Assembly (NCBI RefSeq): GCF_010669225.1
Contig: NZ_CP048627.1
Coordinates: 496,001-560,000, forward strand
Reading direction: 5' to 3'
From: Megamonas funiformis
GTDB taxonomy: Bacteria; Bacillota; Negativicutes; Selenomonadales; Selenomonadaceae
Length of the DNA stretch: 64,000 nt
The notes under the pieces are model-generated. The model searched no databases. It had not been told where the DNA came from and saw nothing but the letters and a program-made list of their open reading frames with translations. This document shows positions 9,036 to 18,242 of the stretch, one piece after another; the first letter of the stretch is position 1; every line of letters starts with the position of its first letter. A program made the position numbers and the translations under genes.

Positions 9036-10052
9036 ATGAGTGAGGGTTTGAAAATTGCTTTTGAATTATTAGGCGGTTTGGCATTATTTATCTACAGTAT
9101 GAACATGATGAGCCAAGGTTTACAGAATATGGCTGGAGAAAAAATGCGTTATGTACTTAGCGTATTAACTAAAAATCCAGTTGTAGGTGTATTAGCTGGT
9201 GCATTAGTTACATGTGTATTACAAAGTTCTAGTGCTACAACAGTAATGGCTATCGGTTTTGTTAGTGCTGGATTAATGAGATTACCACAAGCAATTTCCA
9301 TTATTTTTGGTGCAAATATCGGAACAACAATGACTGCGCAATTAATTGCTTTTAAACTTAGCGATTATATTTGGCCAATCGTATTTATCGGTTTTATGGT
9401 TTATTTTTTTGCTAAAAGTGATAAATTAAAAAATATTGGTCAGACAGTATTTTTCTTTGGTTTATTATTCGCAGGTATCGAAATCATGGGCTCTACTATG
9501 AAGCCTCTTGTAAATGCACCAATCTTTACAGAACTTATCGCTAGTGTACATGATAATCCAATTTTAGGTTTATTGTTAGGTACAGTTATGACAGTAATTG
9601 TACAGAGTTCTAGTGCTACAATTGCAGTATTACAGAACTTTGCAGCTCAAGCTGGTGTAGATGGTAACAGTATCATCGGTCTTCAAGGTGCATTACCTAT
9701 TTTATTAGGTGATAATATCGGTACAACAATTACTGCTTTATTAGCTTCTATTGGTCAATCTAAAAATGCAAAACGTACAGCTGTAGCTCATAGTGTATTC
9801 AATATCACAGGTAGTATCGTGTTCTTATGTGTATTACCATTATTTGCTCAGTTTGTAATGTATATTTCTCCTGTTGGACCAGAAACAGCAGTTATTTCTC
9901 GTCAAATTGCAAATGCACATACTTCATTTAATTTAATAAATACTTTATTATGGTTACCACTTATTCCAATAATGGTAAAAATAGTTTGTTTTATTGTTCC
10001 AGATAGAAAACCAGACTTATCTACAGAACAAGTTAAATCAGAAGCTGTTTAA
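9036..10052 (+). CDS. Na/Pi cotransporter family protein (NptA/YjbB type, no PhoU domain)
   Basis: This 338-residue integral inner-membrane protein is made of two inverted Na/Pi-cotransporter repeats. The first carries VLQSSSATTVMAIGF (about residue 60) and GANIGTTMTAQ; the second carries VQSSSATIAVLQNF (about 190) and GDNIGTTITALLAS. The paired QSSSAT motifs are the substrate/Na sites of SLC34-like transporters. Many bacterial members have a C-terminal PhoU-like domain; this one stops soon after the last helix. An upstream in-frame TTG at 9021 lies inside the ribosome site, so the ATG at 9036, 8 nt after GGAGG, is the start. Pho-type repeats upstream suggest phosphate-starvation control (inference). 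Confidence 0.9.
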   Translation: MSEGLKIAFELLGGLALFIYSMNMMSQGLQNMAGEKMRYVLSVLTKNPVVGVLAGALVTCVLQSSSATTVMAIGFVSAGLMRLPQAISIIFGANIGTTMTAQLIAFKLSDYIWPIVFIGFMVYFFAKSDKLKNIGQTVFFFGLLFAGIEIMGSTMKPLVNAPIFTELIASVHDNPILGLLLGTVMTVIVQSSSATIAVLQNFAAQAGVDGNSIIGLQGALPILLGDNIGTTITALLASIGQSKNAKRTAVAHSVFNITGSIVFLCVLPLFAQFVMYISPVGPETAVISRQIANAHTSFNLINTLLWLPLIPIMVKIVCFIVPDRKPDLSTEQVKSEAV

Positions 10053-10067
10053 TATAATAAATAATAT

Positions 10068-10098
10068 AAAAAGCGAAGAATTTTTTCTTCGCTTTTTT
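10068..10098. terminator. Bidirectional terminator between convergent genes
   Basis: AAAAAGCGAAGAA and TTCTTCGCTTTTTT form a strong hairpin with A/T tracts on both sides. It serves the Na/Pi gene and the convergent MFS gene. Confidence 0.85.
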
Positions 10099-10108
10099 CT
10101 TTGGAATT

Positions 10109-11269
10109 TTAGTTTATGATATTTTTAACTTTTTGATGGTAAAAGAAAAATCCTATTATAGCTAGTGGTATAGTAAAGAAAAATAGTGGATAGAATAAAT
10201 ATAACGAGAAATGTTCATAAAAGATACCAGCTATGATTGGCCCAAGTGCCATACCTAAGTCTATACCAATATAAAATGTACTATTAGCTAGACCGCGTTT
10301 ATTTTTAGGTGCTAATAATAAAGCTGTAGATTGACAAACGGAATTGATAATACCTGTTCCACCTGCCATGAATATAGCAGCGATAAGCATATCAAAATTA
10401 TTTTGCATTGTATGAAGAAAATAGATAGATAGTGAAGCACAAATTATACTAGAGGTAAAAAATATACCGAAAGGAAGTTTGTCAAAGAGACTTTTTAGAC
10501 TTAGACGGAGTATAAGTAGAGCAATAGCATATGCTGGAAAAAATAAACTTATATGGATATTAAGTTGTTTAGCTTCGACATAAGTTACAAGAAAAGATTG
10601 AGTAGCACAATAAGGAATAGCAAACATCATCATGATGAAAGCAATGGGAACTACATTTTTATCAATAATTTCCAATTTAAAATTAGTGTTAGTAGTGATG
10701 ATGGGTTCATCCTTATCTTTTACAAATTGAATAATTATGATAGAAATTATGGCTGTAAATAGAGCAAGTGAAAATGCTATTGTATAGTTAAAGTTTTGAT
10801 AGATATATACACCAATAGCTGGAGCAATTGCCATACTTAAAGCGTTCATAGTGCCGTATATACCCATGCCTGAGCCGATTTTTTCTTGGGGCAATAAATC
10901 TGACATCCAGGTGGACATACAAGTAGAACATAAGGCAAAGCCAAGACCATTAATAATGCGGGCAATGGCAATGATAAATGAATTAGTAGCCAGTATATAA
11001 CCTAGACATGAAATTATGATAAAAATTATGCCCCAAAAAGATAATTTATACTTACTAATTTTATCAGCATATATGCCGATGATAGGTCGACTGACTAAAG
11101 AACAAATATTCATAATGCCACCAATCAGCCCCATAGTAGTACCATTGGCACCAAGTGTTTCTGAAAACCCAGCAATAATTGGAGTTATGAGCATAGGACT
11201 AGTCATATAAAAAAAGCTAGCAATTAAAATTAAGATAATATCTCTATGTCTTGAATGGGAATTTATCAT
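10109..11269 (-). CDS. MFS transporter, substrate unknown
   Basis: This 386-residue protein has about 12 hydrophobic segments and the layout of a major facilitator superfamily drug/sugar-type permease. A loop between helices 2 and 3 reads GIYADKISKYKLSFWG, matching the MFS motif A position (usually GxxaDrxGrr). Helix 11 region reads LANSTFYIGIDLGMALGPIIAG. The ATG follows AGAGGTGATATTTAT. It lies convergent to the Na/Pi gene and downstream of the fprA terminator, so it is a single-gene unit. Nothing nearby identifies its substrate; multidrug or sugar-efflux roles are both possible. Confidence 0.85.
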   Translation of the reverse strand: MINSHSRHRDIILILIASFFYMTSPMLITPIIAGFSETLGANGTTMGLIGGIMNICSLVSRPIIGIYADKISKYKLSFWGIIFIIISCLGYILATNSFIIAIARIINGLGFALCSTCMSTWMSDLLPQEKIGSGMGIYGTMNALSMAIAPAIGVYIYQNFNYTIAFSLALFTAIISIIIIQFVKDKDEPIITTNTNFKLEIIDKNVVPIAFIMMMFAIPYCATQSFLVTYVEAKQLNIHISLFFPAYAIALLILRLSLKSLFDKLPFGIFFTSSIICASLSIYFLHTMQNNFDMLIAAIFMAGGTGIINSVCQSTALLLAPKNKRGLANSTFYIGIDLGMALGPIIAGIFYEHFSLYLFYPLFFFTIPLAIIGFFFYHQKVKNIIN

Positions 11270-11360
11270 ATAAATATCACCTCTATATTTATTTATAATA
11301 TTAATTATATCATTATCAATATGTATTGTTTATAGTATTAAAATTTTTAGTAATAAAGAA

Positions 11361-11396
11361 AAAACCTCTAATAGATATTGACCTATTAGAGGTTTT
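11361..11396 (-). terminator. Terminator of the flavodiiron gene
   Basis: 14-bp perfect arms (11361-11374 and 11383-11396, AAAACCTCTAATAG / CTATTAGAGGTTTT) are followed on the minus strand by TTCTTTATT. The hairpin begins only a few bases after the stop codon. Confidence 0.88.
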
Positions 11397-11400
11397 TCTT

Positions 11401-12573
11401 TTAGAGTTTTTCAATAATGCTAGTATAAATATTATCTAATTCTTCTTGTGTTGGTTGATTAGCAATACGAATCATATCATGGAAGATATTGAGTCCTGCT
11501 TCTTCAAGTTCTTTTTGTACAAGAGCAATGCTTTGTCCACCCCAGCCATAAGAACCAAAAGCTAAAGCTTGACGGTCGTTTTTCTTAGGTACTAGACCTT
11601 TGAGATAACATAAGAAGGCAGCTACATTTTGCATCATACCATTATTTAAAGTAGGAGAGCCAACAGCGATATATTTACTATCAAGAACTTCAGTCATAAT
11701 ATCAGAATAATGATTAGTTTTTAAATCGAAGAATTTTGCACAAATTCCTTTTGCTTGGAATGCTTCTGTGATTGTTTTAGCCATAATTTCTGTAGAATTC
11801 CACATGCTGTCAAATACTACAACAGCTTTATGTTCATCAGCTTCAAAATTGCTCCATTTTGCGTATAAATCTAAAATATCTTTAATATGTTTACGCCAGC
11901 TTATGCCATGACCTGTTAAAATCATGTCAATATCAAGTGTGGAAACTGTTTTAAGAGCAGTTTGAGCTTGACGACCATAGAGCATTAAAATATTAGCATA
12001 GTATTTTTTCGCTTCATGCATTAAAACAGCATAATCAACTTCATCATCAAAACGTTCATTAGTAGCGAGATGTTGACCAAAACCATCATTAGAGAAAAGG
12101 ATTTTTTCTTCTGGGCAATAAGTAACCATGCTATCTGGCCAATGAAGCATAGGTACAGGAACGAATTTTAAAGTGCGTTTACCAATATTTATGCTGTCAC
12201 CAGCTTTTACGCCTTGGTAAGTATGTTCACCGCAGAATTTAGCAATATTTTTTAAACCATTTGGTTGGCTGACAAAAATAGTAGCATTAGGGCATTTTTG
12301 AGCAATTATATCTAAAGAACCAGAATGGTCAGCTTCTAAATGATTGCAAACAATGTAATCAATTTTTGCTGGATCAATGATAGAAGAAATACGACTTAAG
12401 ATTTCATCACTAAAAGTTTTTTTAGTAGCGTCAATTAAAGTGATTTTTTCATCAAGTATTAAATAGGCGTTATAAGTGCTACCGCGTCCAGTTTCATAAC
12501 CATGAAAATTGCGAACGGACCAATCAATGGCACCTACCCAATAAATATCATCACGTATTTTAGTAGCTTTCAA
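11401..12573 (-). CDS. fprA: Flavodiiron protein (A-type flavoprotein, O2/NO reductase)
   Basis: This 390-residue cytosolic enzyme pairs a metallo-beta-lactamase-like diiron domain with a C-terminal flavodoxin domain. Diiron ligands are visible in NHLEADHSG (about residue 78-86), HWPDSM (about 145), NDGFGQH (about 165) and TGHGISW (about 227). The FMN-binding flavodoxin starts near 252 with VVFDSMWNSTEIMAKTI. Family members reduce O2 to water or NO to N2O, protecting anaerobes from oxygen or nitrosative stress. The start is TTG, placed by CAGGAGGAAG seven bases upstream; there is no ATG nearby. It has its own promoter and terminator. Confidence 0.93.
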   Translation of the reverse strand: MKATKIRDDIYWVGAIDWSVRNFHGYETGRGSTYNAYLILDEKITLIDATKKTFSDEILSRISSIIDPAKIDYIVCNHLEADHSGSLDIIAQKCPNATIFVSQPNGLKNIAKFCGEHTYQGVKAGDSINIGKRTLKFVPVPMLHWPDSMVTYCPEEKILFSNDGFGQHLATNERFDDEVDYAVLMHEAKKYYANILMLYGRQAQTALKTVSTLDIDMILTGHGISWRKHIKDILDLYAKWSNFEADEHKAVVVFDSMWNSTEIMAKTITEAFQAKGICAKFFDLKTNHYSDIMTEVLDSKYIAVGSPTLNNGMMQNVAAFLCYLKGLVPKKNDRQALAFGSYGWGGQSIALVQKELEEAGLNIFHDMIRIANQPTQEELDNIYTSIIEKL

Positions 12574-12639
12574 GATATCTTCCTCCTGTAAAAATAGTTT
12601 TATAGAAATTAAAAATTAGCTGTTTTATTTACAGTAATT

Positions 12640-12668
12640 ATTATACAATTTCAAAACTATAATTACAA
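12640..12668 (-). promoter_or_regulatory. fprA promoter
   Basis: Minus strand: TTGTAA (12668-12663), 17-bp spacer, perfect TATAAT (12645-12640), about 65 bp upstream of the TTG start. Confidence 0.65.
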
Positions 12669-12681
12669 CATATAGGTAGGG

Positions 12682-14046
12682 TTATTTAGCAATAAATTGA
12701 GAAATGTTATCATTGATTTCTTGAGCATAGATTTTTTTAGCGATAACATCACCATGTAATCCGTCCATAGCATATTCTGTCGGCAATATTGGTGGACTAT
12801 TTAAAGCTTTTGCTGTATCAATATGTGGCTGTGTGCGAATGAAATCGTTAACTAAATTTAAATTATATTGCCATACTTCAGAGGTTTCTTCATTGAATAC
12901 CTTTTTTATATTATAAGGATTTATAGGTGCTAAAGTGAGCAGTATAGGTGTGATATTATTTTCATAACATTTTTCTTGGATTGTTTTTAAATCATTGATT
13001 ACATTTTCGGCAGGCATACCAGCACGAAGACTATTAGTTCCTCCCATGATTAATAAATATTGTGGGTGAAAAGGCAGTACATCATCATCAAAACGCTGTA
13101 CCATAGTTTCGCTTGTATCTCCGCTACAAGATAAATTAATAGTAGGGAAATCTAAATAATAAGCGTAGCTATATGCCCAATCTGCTGGGCCAAAAGATAA
13201 ATGCCCACCTCCATGACTGATACTATCGCCAAAAATTGCGATTTTCCAATTGTCTTGAGGTTTGTTTTTGAAAATTTGAGCATCAGAATATACGCCAACA
13301 GGATTTCCTTCATCATCTAAACCGCGTACACGCCAATAAAAAGTGCCAATACGAGGTTTTTCATCATAAAGCTCACCACCTGTGATTATTTTGGCATAAA
13401 TACGATATTTAGAAGGTGTTGTGCCATTAGGATTTTCTGGAATGTTATCTGTAACTTCTATTTCAAATTGAGTGGCATTTGCATTAGGAATAAATGAATA
13501 AACAGGATAGAGAAGTGTAGTACCGTTTTTTTCATTATAAATAACATGTGGTATAGGTGCATTCATTTGAGGTGCTTGATTAGTGGCATATAGTTCCTCT
13601 AGAGCTGAAAATTTAGTGATAGGATTGTGGTCTATATCCATAGAACGAATACGCCAATAAAGAGGAATCTTTCCGTTCAGCGCATTTGGGGCAATTTGAG
13701 TCAAATCAAGTTGTTTAGCGTTTGTATAAACAGAGGCTGTATAATATAAATGTTCAGAAGATAATTCTTCATCACTTAAATCATCAGGAATGGTATCAAA
13801 TAATTCTAATTCATAATAAACAGCATTTAAATCTTCTCTCCATTCTAAAAGAGGTATATTATTGCTAGGGTCTTGTAGAGGAAAGTGAGATAAAGCTACT
13901 AAGGCTGGTGCTAATGGAGTTTTTTCTGAAGTTGATATTGGGGCTGTGTTTTTTGTTTCTGCATCAATAGTATCATTATTTTGTAGGGATAAATGCCAAC
14001 TTAAAGTTATTAAAATTAAAATGATAAATAAAAATTTTTTGTTCAT
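12682..14046 (-). CDS. Exported SGNH/GDSL-family hydrolase with N-terminal repeat domains
   Basis: This 454-residue protein begins with a signal anchor (residues 3-20). Two fibronectin-III-like repeats follow, recognisable by the matching ends YWRIRSMDIDHNP (about 135) and YWRVRGLDDEGNP (about 245). From about 265 an SGNH esterase/lipase fold appears: block I FGDSISHGG, block III GGTNS, and the catalytic D-x-x-H of block V in AMDGLHGD. Such enzymes deacylate carbohydrates, lipids or cell-wall polymers, and the FN3-like repeats may bind polysaccharide or act as spacers. It is outside the cytoplasm. A promoter with a shared divergent dyad lies upstream. Substrate unknown. Confidence 0.85.
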   Translation of the reverse strand: MNKKFLFIILILITLSWHLSLQNNDTIDAETKNTAPISTSEKTPLAPALVALSHFPLQDPSNNIPLLEWREDLNAVYYELELFDTIPDDLSDEELSSEHLYYTASVYTNAKQLDLTQIAPNALNGKIPLYWRIRSMDIDHNPITKFSALEELYATNQAPQMNAPIPHVIYNEKNGTTLLYPVYSFIPNANATQFEIEVTDNIPENPNGTTPSKYRIYAKIITGGELYDEKPRIGTFYWRVRGLDDEGNPVGVYSDAQIFKNKPQDNWKIAIFGDSISHGGGHLSFGPADWAYSYAYYLDFPTINLSCSGDTSETMVQRFDDDVLPFHPQYLLIMGGTNSLRAGMPAENVINDLKTIQEKCYENNITPILLTLAPINPYNIKKVFNEETSEVWQYNLNLVNDFIRTQPHIDTAKALNSPPILPTEYAMDGLHGDVIAKKIYAQEINDNISQFIAK

Positions 14047-14091
14047 AAATAAAAATCCTTCATAATATAAATAATAAATAGTTAAAAAGAT

Positions 14092-14120
14092 TATATACTT
14101 AGGATTTGACTCTAAGTCAA
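14092..14120 (-). promoter_or_regulatory. Promoter of the SGNH hydrolase gene
   Basis: Minus strand: TTGACT (14120-14115), 17-bp spacer, TATATA (14097-14092). The -35 hexamer is one half of the inverted repeat TTGACT-CTA-AGTCAA. Confidence 0.5.
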
Positions 14121-14134
14121 GAAAAAAATAAAAT
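14106..14134 (+). promoter_or_regulatory. Divergent plus-strand promoter candidate
   Basis: TTGACT (14106-14111), 17-bp spacer, TAAAAT (14129-14134). Its -35 is the other half of the dyad used by the minus-strand promoter. If active it would give rpsT a leader of about 160 nt. Confidence 0.4.
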
Positions 14135-14234
14135 TTTAAATGTTTTTGAAGAAAGACTAGATTTTTTAGAGCTTTATGTGGTACAATATATATCGCGTTT
14201 AGCTATTGAATACATAGTATTTAATCTAGCCATC

Positions 14235-14263
14235 TTGCAAATTGTTTTATAACATGATAAACT
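14235..14263 (+). promoter_or_regulatory. rpsT promoter (proximal)
   Basis: TTGCAA (14235-14240), 17-bp spacer, TAAACT (14258-14263), about 35 bp before the rpsT start. Confidence 0.5.
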
Positions 14264-14300
14264 ATTTTGGTACAATTATAATGATGAAAGGGTGAATTTC

Positions 14301-14567
14301 TTGCCAAACATTAAATCTTCTATTCTCAGCGTAAAAACAGATGCTATGCGTCGTGCAAAAAATGTTTCTGCTAAATCTGCTATAAAAACTGCTTCTCGTA
14401 AAGTTCTTGATGCTGTTGCTGCTGGCAATGCTGAAGAAGCAAAAGCATTACTTGTAATCGCATGCAAAAAAATAGACCAGGGTGCTGCTAACAGATTATT
14501 CCATAAAAATTGCGCAGCTCGCCGTAAATCTCGTTTAGCTCGCCGAGTAAACAGCTTAAGCAAATAA
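14301..14567 (+). CDS. rpsT: 30S ribosomal protein S20
   Basis: This 88-residue basic protein binds 16S rRNA and is made of long helices. The start MPNIKSSIL and the body (AMRRAKNVSAKSAIKTASRKV, KKIDQGAANRLFHKNCAARRKSRL) are typical of S20. A GTG three codons upstream sits in the ribosome site, so the TTG at 14301 (AAAGGGTG, 7-nt spacing) is the start, giving the canonical MPNIK. The Escherichia coli rpsT gene also uses UUG and is autoregulated at translation, so a similar control is possible here. It has two candidate promoters and is followed by a terminator. Confidence 0.95.
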   Translation: MPNIKSSILSVKTDAMRRAKNVSAKSAIKTASRKVLDAVAAGNAEEAKALLVIACKKIDQGAANRLFHKNCAARRKSRLARRVNSLSK

Positions 14568-14581
14568 TTGCTAATCAAAGT

Positions 14582-14615
14582 AAGGACTGATTTCCAAAAG
14601 AAAGCAGTCCTTTTT
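14582..14615 (+). terminator. rpsT terminator
   Basis: AAGGACTG (14582-14589) pairs with CAGTCCTT (14604-14611), followed by TTT and a T-rich tail. Confidence 0.8.
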
Positions 14616-14683
14616 CGTTTTTATAGATAAATTAATTTATTTTAAGGAGAAAGTTTTATTAAAGATGAATATAGAATATTTTT

Positions 14684-14713
14684 AATAAAAAAATGCCATT
14701 AAAATAATGGCAT
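14684..14713 (-). terminator. Terminator of the comEC-holA operon
   Basis: Perfect 9-bp arms ATGCCATTA (14693-14701) and TAATGGCAT (14705-14713) are followed on the minus strand by a run of seven T residues, 44 nt after the holA stop. Confidence 0.85.
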
Positions 14714-14756
14714 AATCTTGTATATTAAGAGTAAAATAAATTATTTTTATTAGATT

Positions 14757-15773
14757 TTAAAGACAAAATTTTATAAGAAGATTTTCGATTAAAGCAGACT
14801 CATTAGAGCCTGTTTTTAATTTATAATCAGCATCAGCTATATCTATGATCATTTGTTGAATTTTATCTAAACTGAAATTTTGAGCTTGTTTGATGATTTT
14901 TTCAGTGATAAATGGATGTAATTTTAAAATAGAAGCTATTTGTTTTGTAGATTGACCTTCACTGAGATAAATTTTTACATGCCAAAGCTGGTCTATTTGA
15001 CGAGCTAAGAATTTTAATAAACGCAGTGGATGTATACCTGCTTGTTGTTGAATGGTAAATAATTCTAAGGCTGTGGCAATATCTTTATTGCCTAAAGCTT
15101 CCCAAAGGCGAAATGTGGAAATCTCAGGGATGCTAGAAAAATTATTTTCAAGAAATTGGCGATTGATAAGTGTTTTTTGTGGATAGAGTGTGAGTTTTTG
15201 TAATTCTTGGTCTAAAAAGCCAAGGGAGATTTTTTCCATGGATTTTATAGCTTCTAAAAAATAAGCATAAGCTTCTCGATCAAAGCGGAGATTTAACTCA
15301 CGAAGGTGAGAATTGAGCCAGTCATTGATATTCCAATAAGCTATAGCTTCACATTCTACTATAGTGCCAAATTTTTCAATAGTTTTAATGAGTTTTCTGC
15401 GCTTATCAATTTTGCCTAAGTTATATTGTAAAATCAATATACTATAATCGGGCATATTGGCGATATAATCTAAAAATAATTGTTCATCTTCTTTATCTTT
15501 AGCGGATAACTTGTCTTGAAATATCTTCAAATCTTTGGCGATGATGATATTATGTTCACTGAAAAAAGGAGAACTATCTAATGCTTGTAAAATAGCTTTT
15601 GTATCAGCTGTACTATCAAAATATTGAACAGCTTCTTCGTCGTTTTGTGGATTTAATAAAGTTAGTAATTTTTTGAGATAATTTTCAGCTAAATATAATT
15701 CTTCACCAGTGATTAAATAGACTGATTTTAATTGTTTAGCTTGTAATTGTTTTATTGCATCATTATATTTCAT
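14757..15773 (-). CDS. holA: DNA polymerase III delta subunit
   Basis: This 338-residue subunit of the clamp loader opens the beta clamp. The N-terminal YLITGEELYLAENYLKKL (about 19-36) is the typical start of HolA, and the chain shows the non-ATP-binding AAA+ fold with DSSPFFSEHNIIIAKDLKIF (about 65-84) and the C-terminal helical collar (LLKFLARQIDQLWHVKIYLSEGQSTKQIASIL). It ends LIENLLIKFCL. It follows comEC by 24 nt and is the last gene of a long minus-strand run, an order (comEC-holA) shared by many Firmicutes. An rpsT gene nearby also recurs in Firmicutes. Confidence 0.93.
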   Translation of the reverse strand: MKYNDAIKQLQAKQLKSVYLITGEELYLAENYLKKLLTLLNPQNDEEAVQYFDSTADTKAILQALDSSPFFSEHNIIIAKDLKIFQDKLSAKDKEDEQLFLDYIANMPDYSILILQYNLGKIDKRRKLIKTIEKFGTIVECEAIAYWNINDWLNSHLRELNLRFDREAYAYFLEAIKSMEKISLGFLDQELQKLTLYPQKTLINRQFLENNFSSIPEISTFRLWEALGNKDIATALELFTIQQQAGIHPLRLLKFLARQIDQLWHVKIYLSEGQSTKQIASILKLHPFITEKIIKQAQNFSLDKIQQMIIDIADADYKLKTGSNESALIENLLIKFCL

Positions 15774-15797
15774 GGGAAATCCTTTGCTTAAAATATA

Positions 15798-18191
15798 TTA
15801 ATTTAAAAATGTTTTGAGGGAATAATTATAGCCATCAGTATAAATTACTATAGCTCCTTTTTCATCTGTGCGGAGAATTTTTGTAGGCAGGTTATTTAAC
15901 CTATCGAGAACTTCTTTGCTAGGGTGACCAAAGCTATTATATTTGCCCACAGAGATGATAGCTAATTGAGGTCGTACATGTTCTAAAAATTCTTGTGAAG
16001 AAGATGTTTTAGAGCCATGATGAGCAACTTTTAAAATTGTAGAGGCTATATTTTTATTTAATAAATATTTTTCCTGTGTTTGCGGTAAATCACCTGTGAA
16101 CAACACAGAAAAATTATGATATGTTAATTTTAGTACATTTGAACTATCATTGCTAGATTTTAAATTTTCTTTTTCATCATTTTGAAGAAATTGGAAATGA
16201 ATATCTTCTAAATTAAAAGCAGTGTTTTCCTTGGCTACAATAGCTTTGGTTAATAGGGGATTATTCAGTGGTAATTTTAAAATTTTGGCATATAAATCTT
16301 TATCTTCATCAGCGATAATTAAATGATTTACAGGTATTTTTTGTAAAATGGAACTAGCTCCACCACTATGGTCAGCGTCAGCGTGGCTCAAAATTAAATA
16401 ATCTAATTTATTGATACCATAATGGCGTAAATAGGGTAAATCTACATAAGAGCCAATATCAAAATCAGAATTAATAGAGCCACCTGTATCAATTAGTATA
16501 CTATGTTGATGAGGCGTGATGATAAGGCAAGCATCACCTTGACCTACATCAATAAAATGTATTTGTAGAGGAGAAGGCTTTATCATTAAATAACAAGAAC
16601 AAATAATCAGGCTAATACTACAGATATAAGTGATAAATTTGTATTTTTGTAAAAGTGAATATAAGTATCGGCGAATTTTGATGTTTAAAATTATAAAAAT
16701 AAGGGAATAATAAATTAAAATAGCTGGAAAATTTAATGGCGGTACATAAATACTAGCAAAGGGAATTTTGGTGAGTAAAAAAGTTGCTTCATTACTTATG
16801 CTTAAAATTAAGCTGGCAAAAATAAATAAAATTTTAGTGATAAAAGGAAAGATAAATCCTAAGATGAAAGCTATTAAACCCAATATGATGAGAATTTCCA
16901 ATAGGGGAATAATGATTAAATTGGCTAATAGAGAACTAAGAGATAAACTGGTGAAATACCAAATAATAATAGGAAAAGCAAAGATTTGAGCACTCATGGT
17001 TAAAGCTAGATTATCTGTTAATAGTGGAGGCAATTTTAATTTATTTAAATTAGAGCGTAATATGGGCATTAAATAGACAAGACCAGCTGTAGAGGCAAAT
17101 GAAAGCTGAAAACTTATATTGAATAATAATAGAGGATCAAAGAGCAATAAAATCAAAGCAATGATACTTAATAAATGTTGAGCTGTAGATTTTTCTTCAA
17201 GATATAGAGCGATAATGCTAAGTAGCCCCATTATGCTAGCACGTATGACAGGTATACTAGCACCACATAGAATAGTATAAAAAATAATGAGGATTAATAA
17301 TAAGATTAAATTAAAGAAGCGAGGCAGATGTAAAAACTTGCCTAAAGATAATAAAAATAGGGAAATCAAGCTGATATGAGAACCTGATACAGAAAGAATA
17401 TGAATAATTCCAGTGATGGAATAAGCTTCTAAGATATCTTTTTCGATATTATTATAGCCACCAAATAACATAGCAAAAATCATATTAGCATCATTTTCAG
17501 GCATTACTTGATACATAGATTGTAAAAAAGATTGCTCGATTTGATAGCAAAATTCTTGAAGCGAGAATTTATCAGATGTATTTAATATTTTTAAATTTTG
17601 TTTACCAATGGAAAAAGTAGCATAGATACCTTCTTCTTGGGCAGAAAGCTCACGATCGACTAAATTGGGATTGTGATAATTTTGGATTAAGCGGATAGTA
17701 CCTGTGGCAGAAATCGTATCATTGATTTTAGCAAGATTATCTAAATTTTTTTGTTTTTGATAAAGATAAACTTTTCCTGTTGTAGTTTTTTCTTCCTTTT
17801 GCTTGATGGATTTAGTATCAACAACATATGTTAAATGATATATACCAGCACTGTCTTGGCGGATTTTAGGCATTTGACAGATAATACCAGTTAAAGTGAT
17901 TTCTTGATTGTCATAGTTTTTTATATTGTCATCGGCAATGAAGGTAAAAGAGAGATAACGCATCACACCTAAAAAGAAAAATAAAATAAGATATAATAAA
18001 AATGTAAGTTTATGTTTACGTAAAGTAAAAAAGAAGGCTAATATTAGATTTACTATAATTAAATAAAAAAGGTGTGTATATGACTTAGAAATTTCAGGAG
18101 TTTTCATCGTCATATACACACCTAAGCTGTAGAAAAGAATTATAAAATTAATGAAAAGTAAGGGCGATTGCCCATAATGTATCTTAATCAT
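15798..18191 (-). CDS. comEC: ComEC/Rec2 DNA-uptake channel
   Basis: This 797-residue inner-membrane protein would pass single-stranded DNA into the cytosol during transformation. Layout: N-terminal helices, a DUF4131-type soluble segment (about 95-200), the Competence domain with many helices (about 230-500; FAMLFGGYNNIEKDILEAYSITGIIHILSVSGSHI is its conserved start), and a C-terminal metallo-beta-lactamase-like domain (HFIDVGQGDACLI, LSHADADHSGG, VAHHGSKTSSS). The MBL ligands are intact, which is usual for functional ComEC. AAGAAGGC precedes the ATG. It lies between comEA and holA with short gaps, so it is likely in one operon with them. Confidence 0.93.
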   Translation of the reverse strand: MIKIHYGQSPLLFINFIILFYSLGVYMTMKTPEISKSYTHLFYLIIVNLILAFFFTLRKHKLTFLLYLILFFFLGVMRYLSFTFIADDNIKNYDNQEITLTGIICQMPKIRQDSAGIYHLTYVVDTKSIKQKEEKTTTGKVYLYQKQKNLDNLAKINDTISATGTIRLIQNYHNPNLVDRELSAQEEGIYATFSIGKQNLKILNTSDKFSLQEFCYQIEQSFLQSMYQVMPENDANMIFAMLFGGYNNIEKDILEAYSITGIIHILSVSGSHISLISLFLLSLGKFLHLPRFFNLILLLILIIFYTILCGASIPVIRASIMGLLSIIALYLEEKSTAQHLLSIIALILLLFDPLLLFNISFQLSFASTAGLVYLMPILRSNLNKLKLPPLLTDNLALTMSAQIFAFPIIIWYFTSLSLSSLLANLIIIPLLEILIILGLIAFILGFIFPFITKILFIFASLILSISNEATFLLTKIPFASIYVPPLNFPAILIYYSLIFIILNIKIRRYLYSLLQKYKFITYICSISLIICSCYLMIKPSPLQIHFIDVGQGDACLIITPHQHSILIDTGGSINSDFDIGSYVDLPYLRHYGINKLDYLILSHADADHSGGASSILQKIPVNHLIIADEDKDLYAKILKLPLNNPLLTKAIVAKENTAFNLEDIHFQFLQNDEKENLKSSNDSSNVLKLTYHNFSVLFTGDLPQTQEKYLLNKNIASTILKVAHHGSKTSSSQEFLEHVRPQLAIISVGKYNSFGHPSKEVLDRLNNLPTKILRTDEKGAIVIYTDGYNYSLKTFLN

Positions 18192-18242
18192 AATATGCCT
18201 TCTTAAATAATAAAATAAATCATTTGTTAGATTTAAAAGATT

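Noticed and set aside
13300-13400. Lectin or adhesin function for the SGNH protein repeats
   Set aside because: Repeats resemble FN3 modules only by the YWR ending; no adhesion evidence.
14276-14578. 100-residue frame opposite rpsT
   Set aside because: It is a shadow of the S20 gene with no ribosome site.
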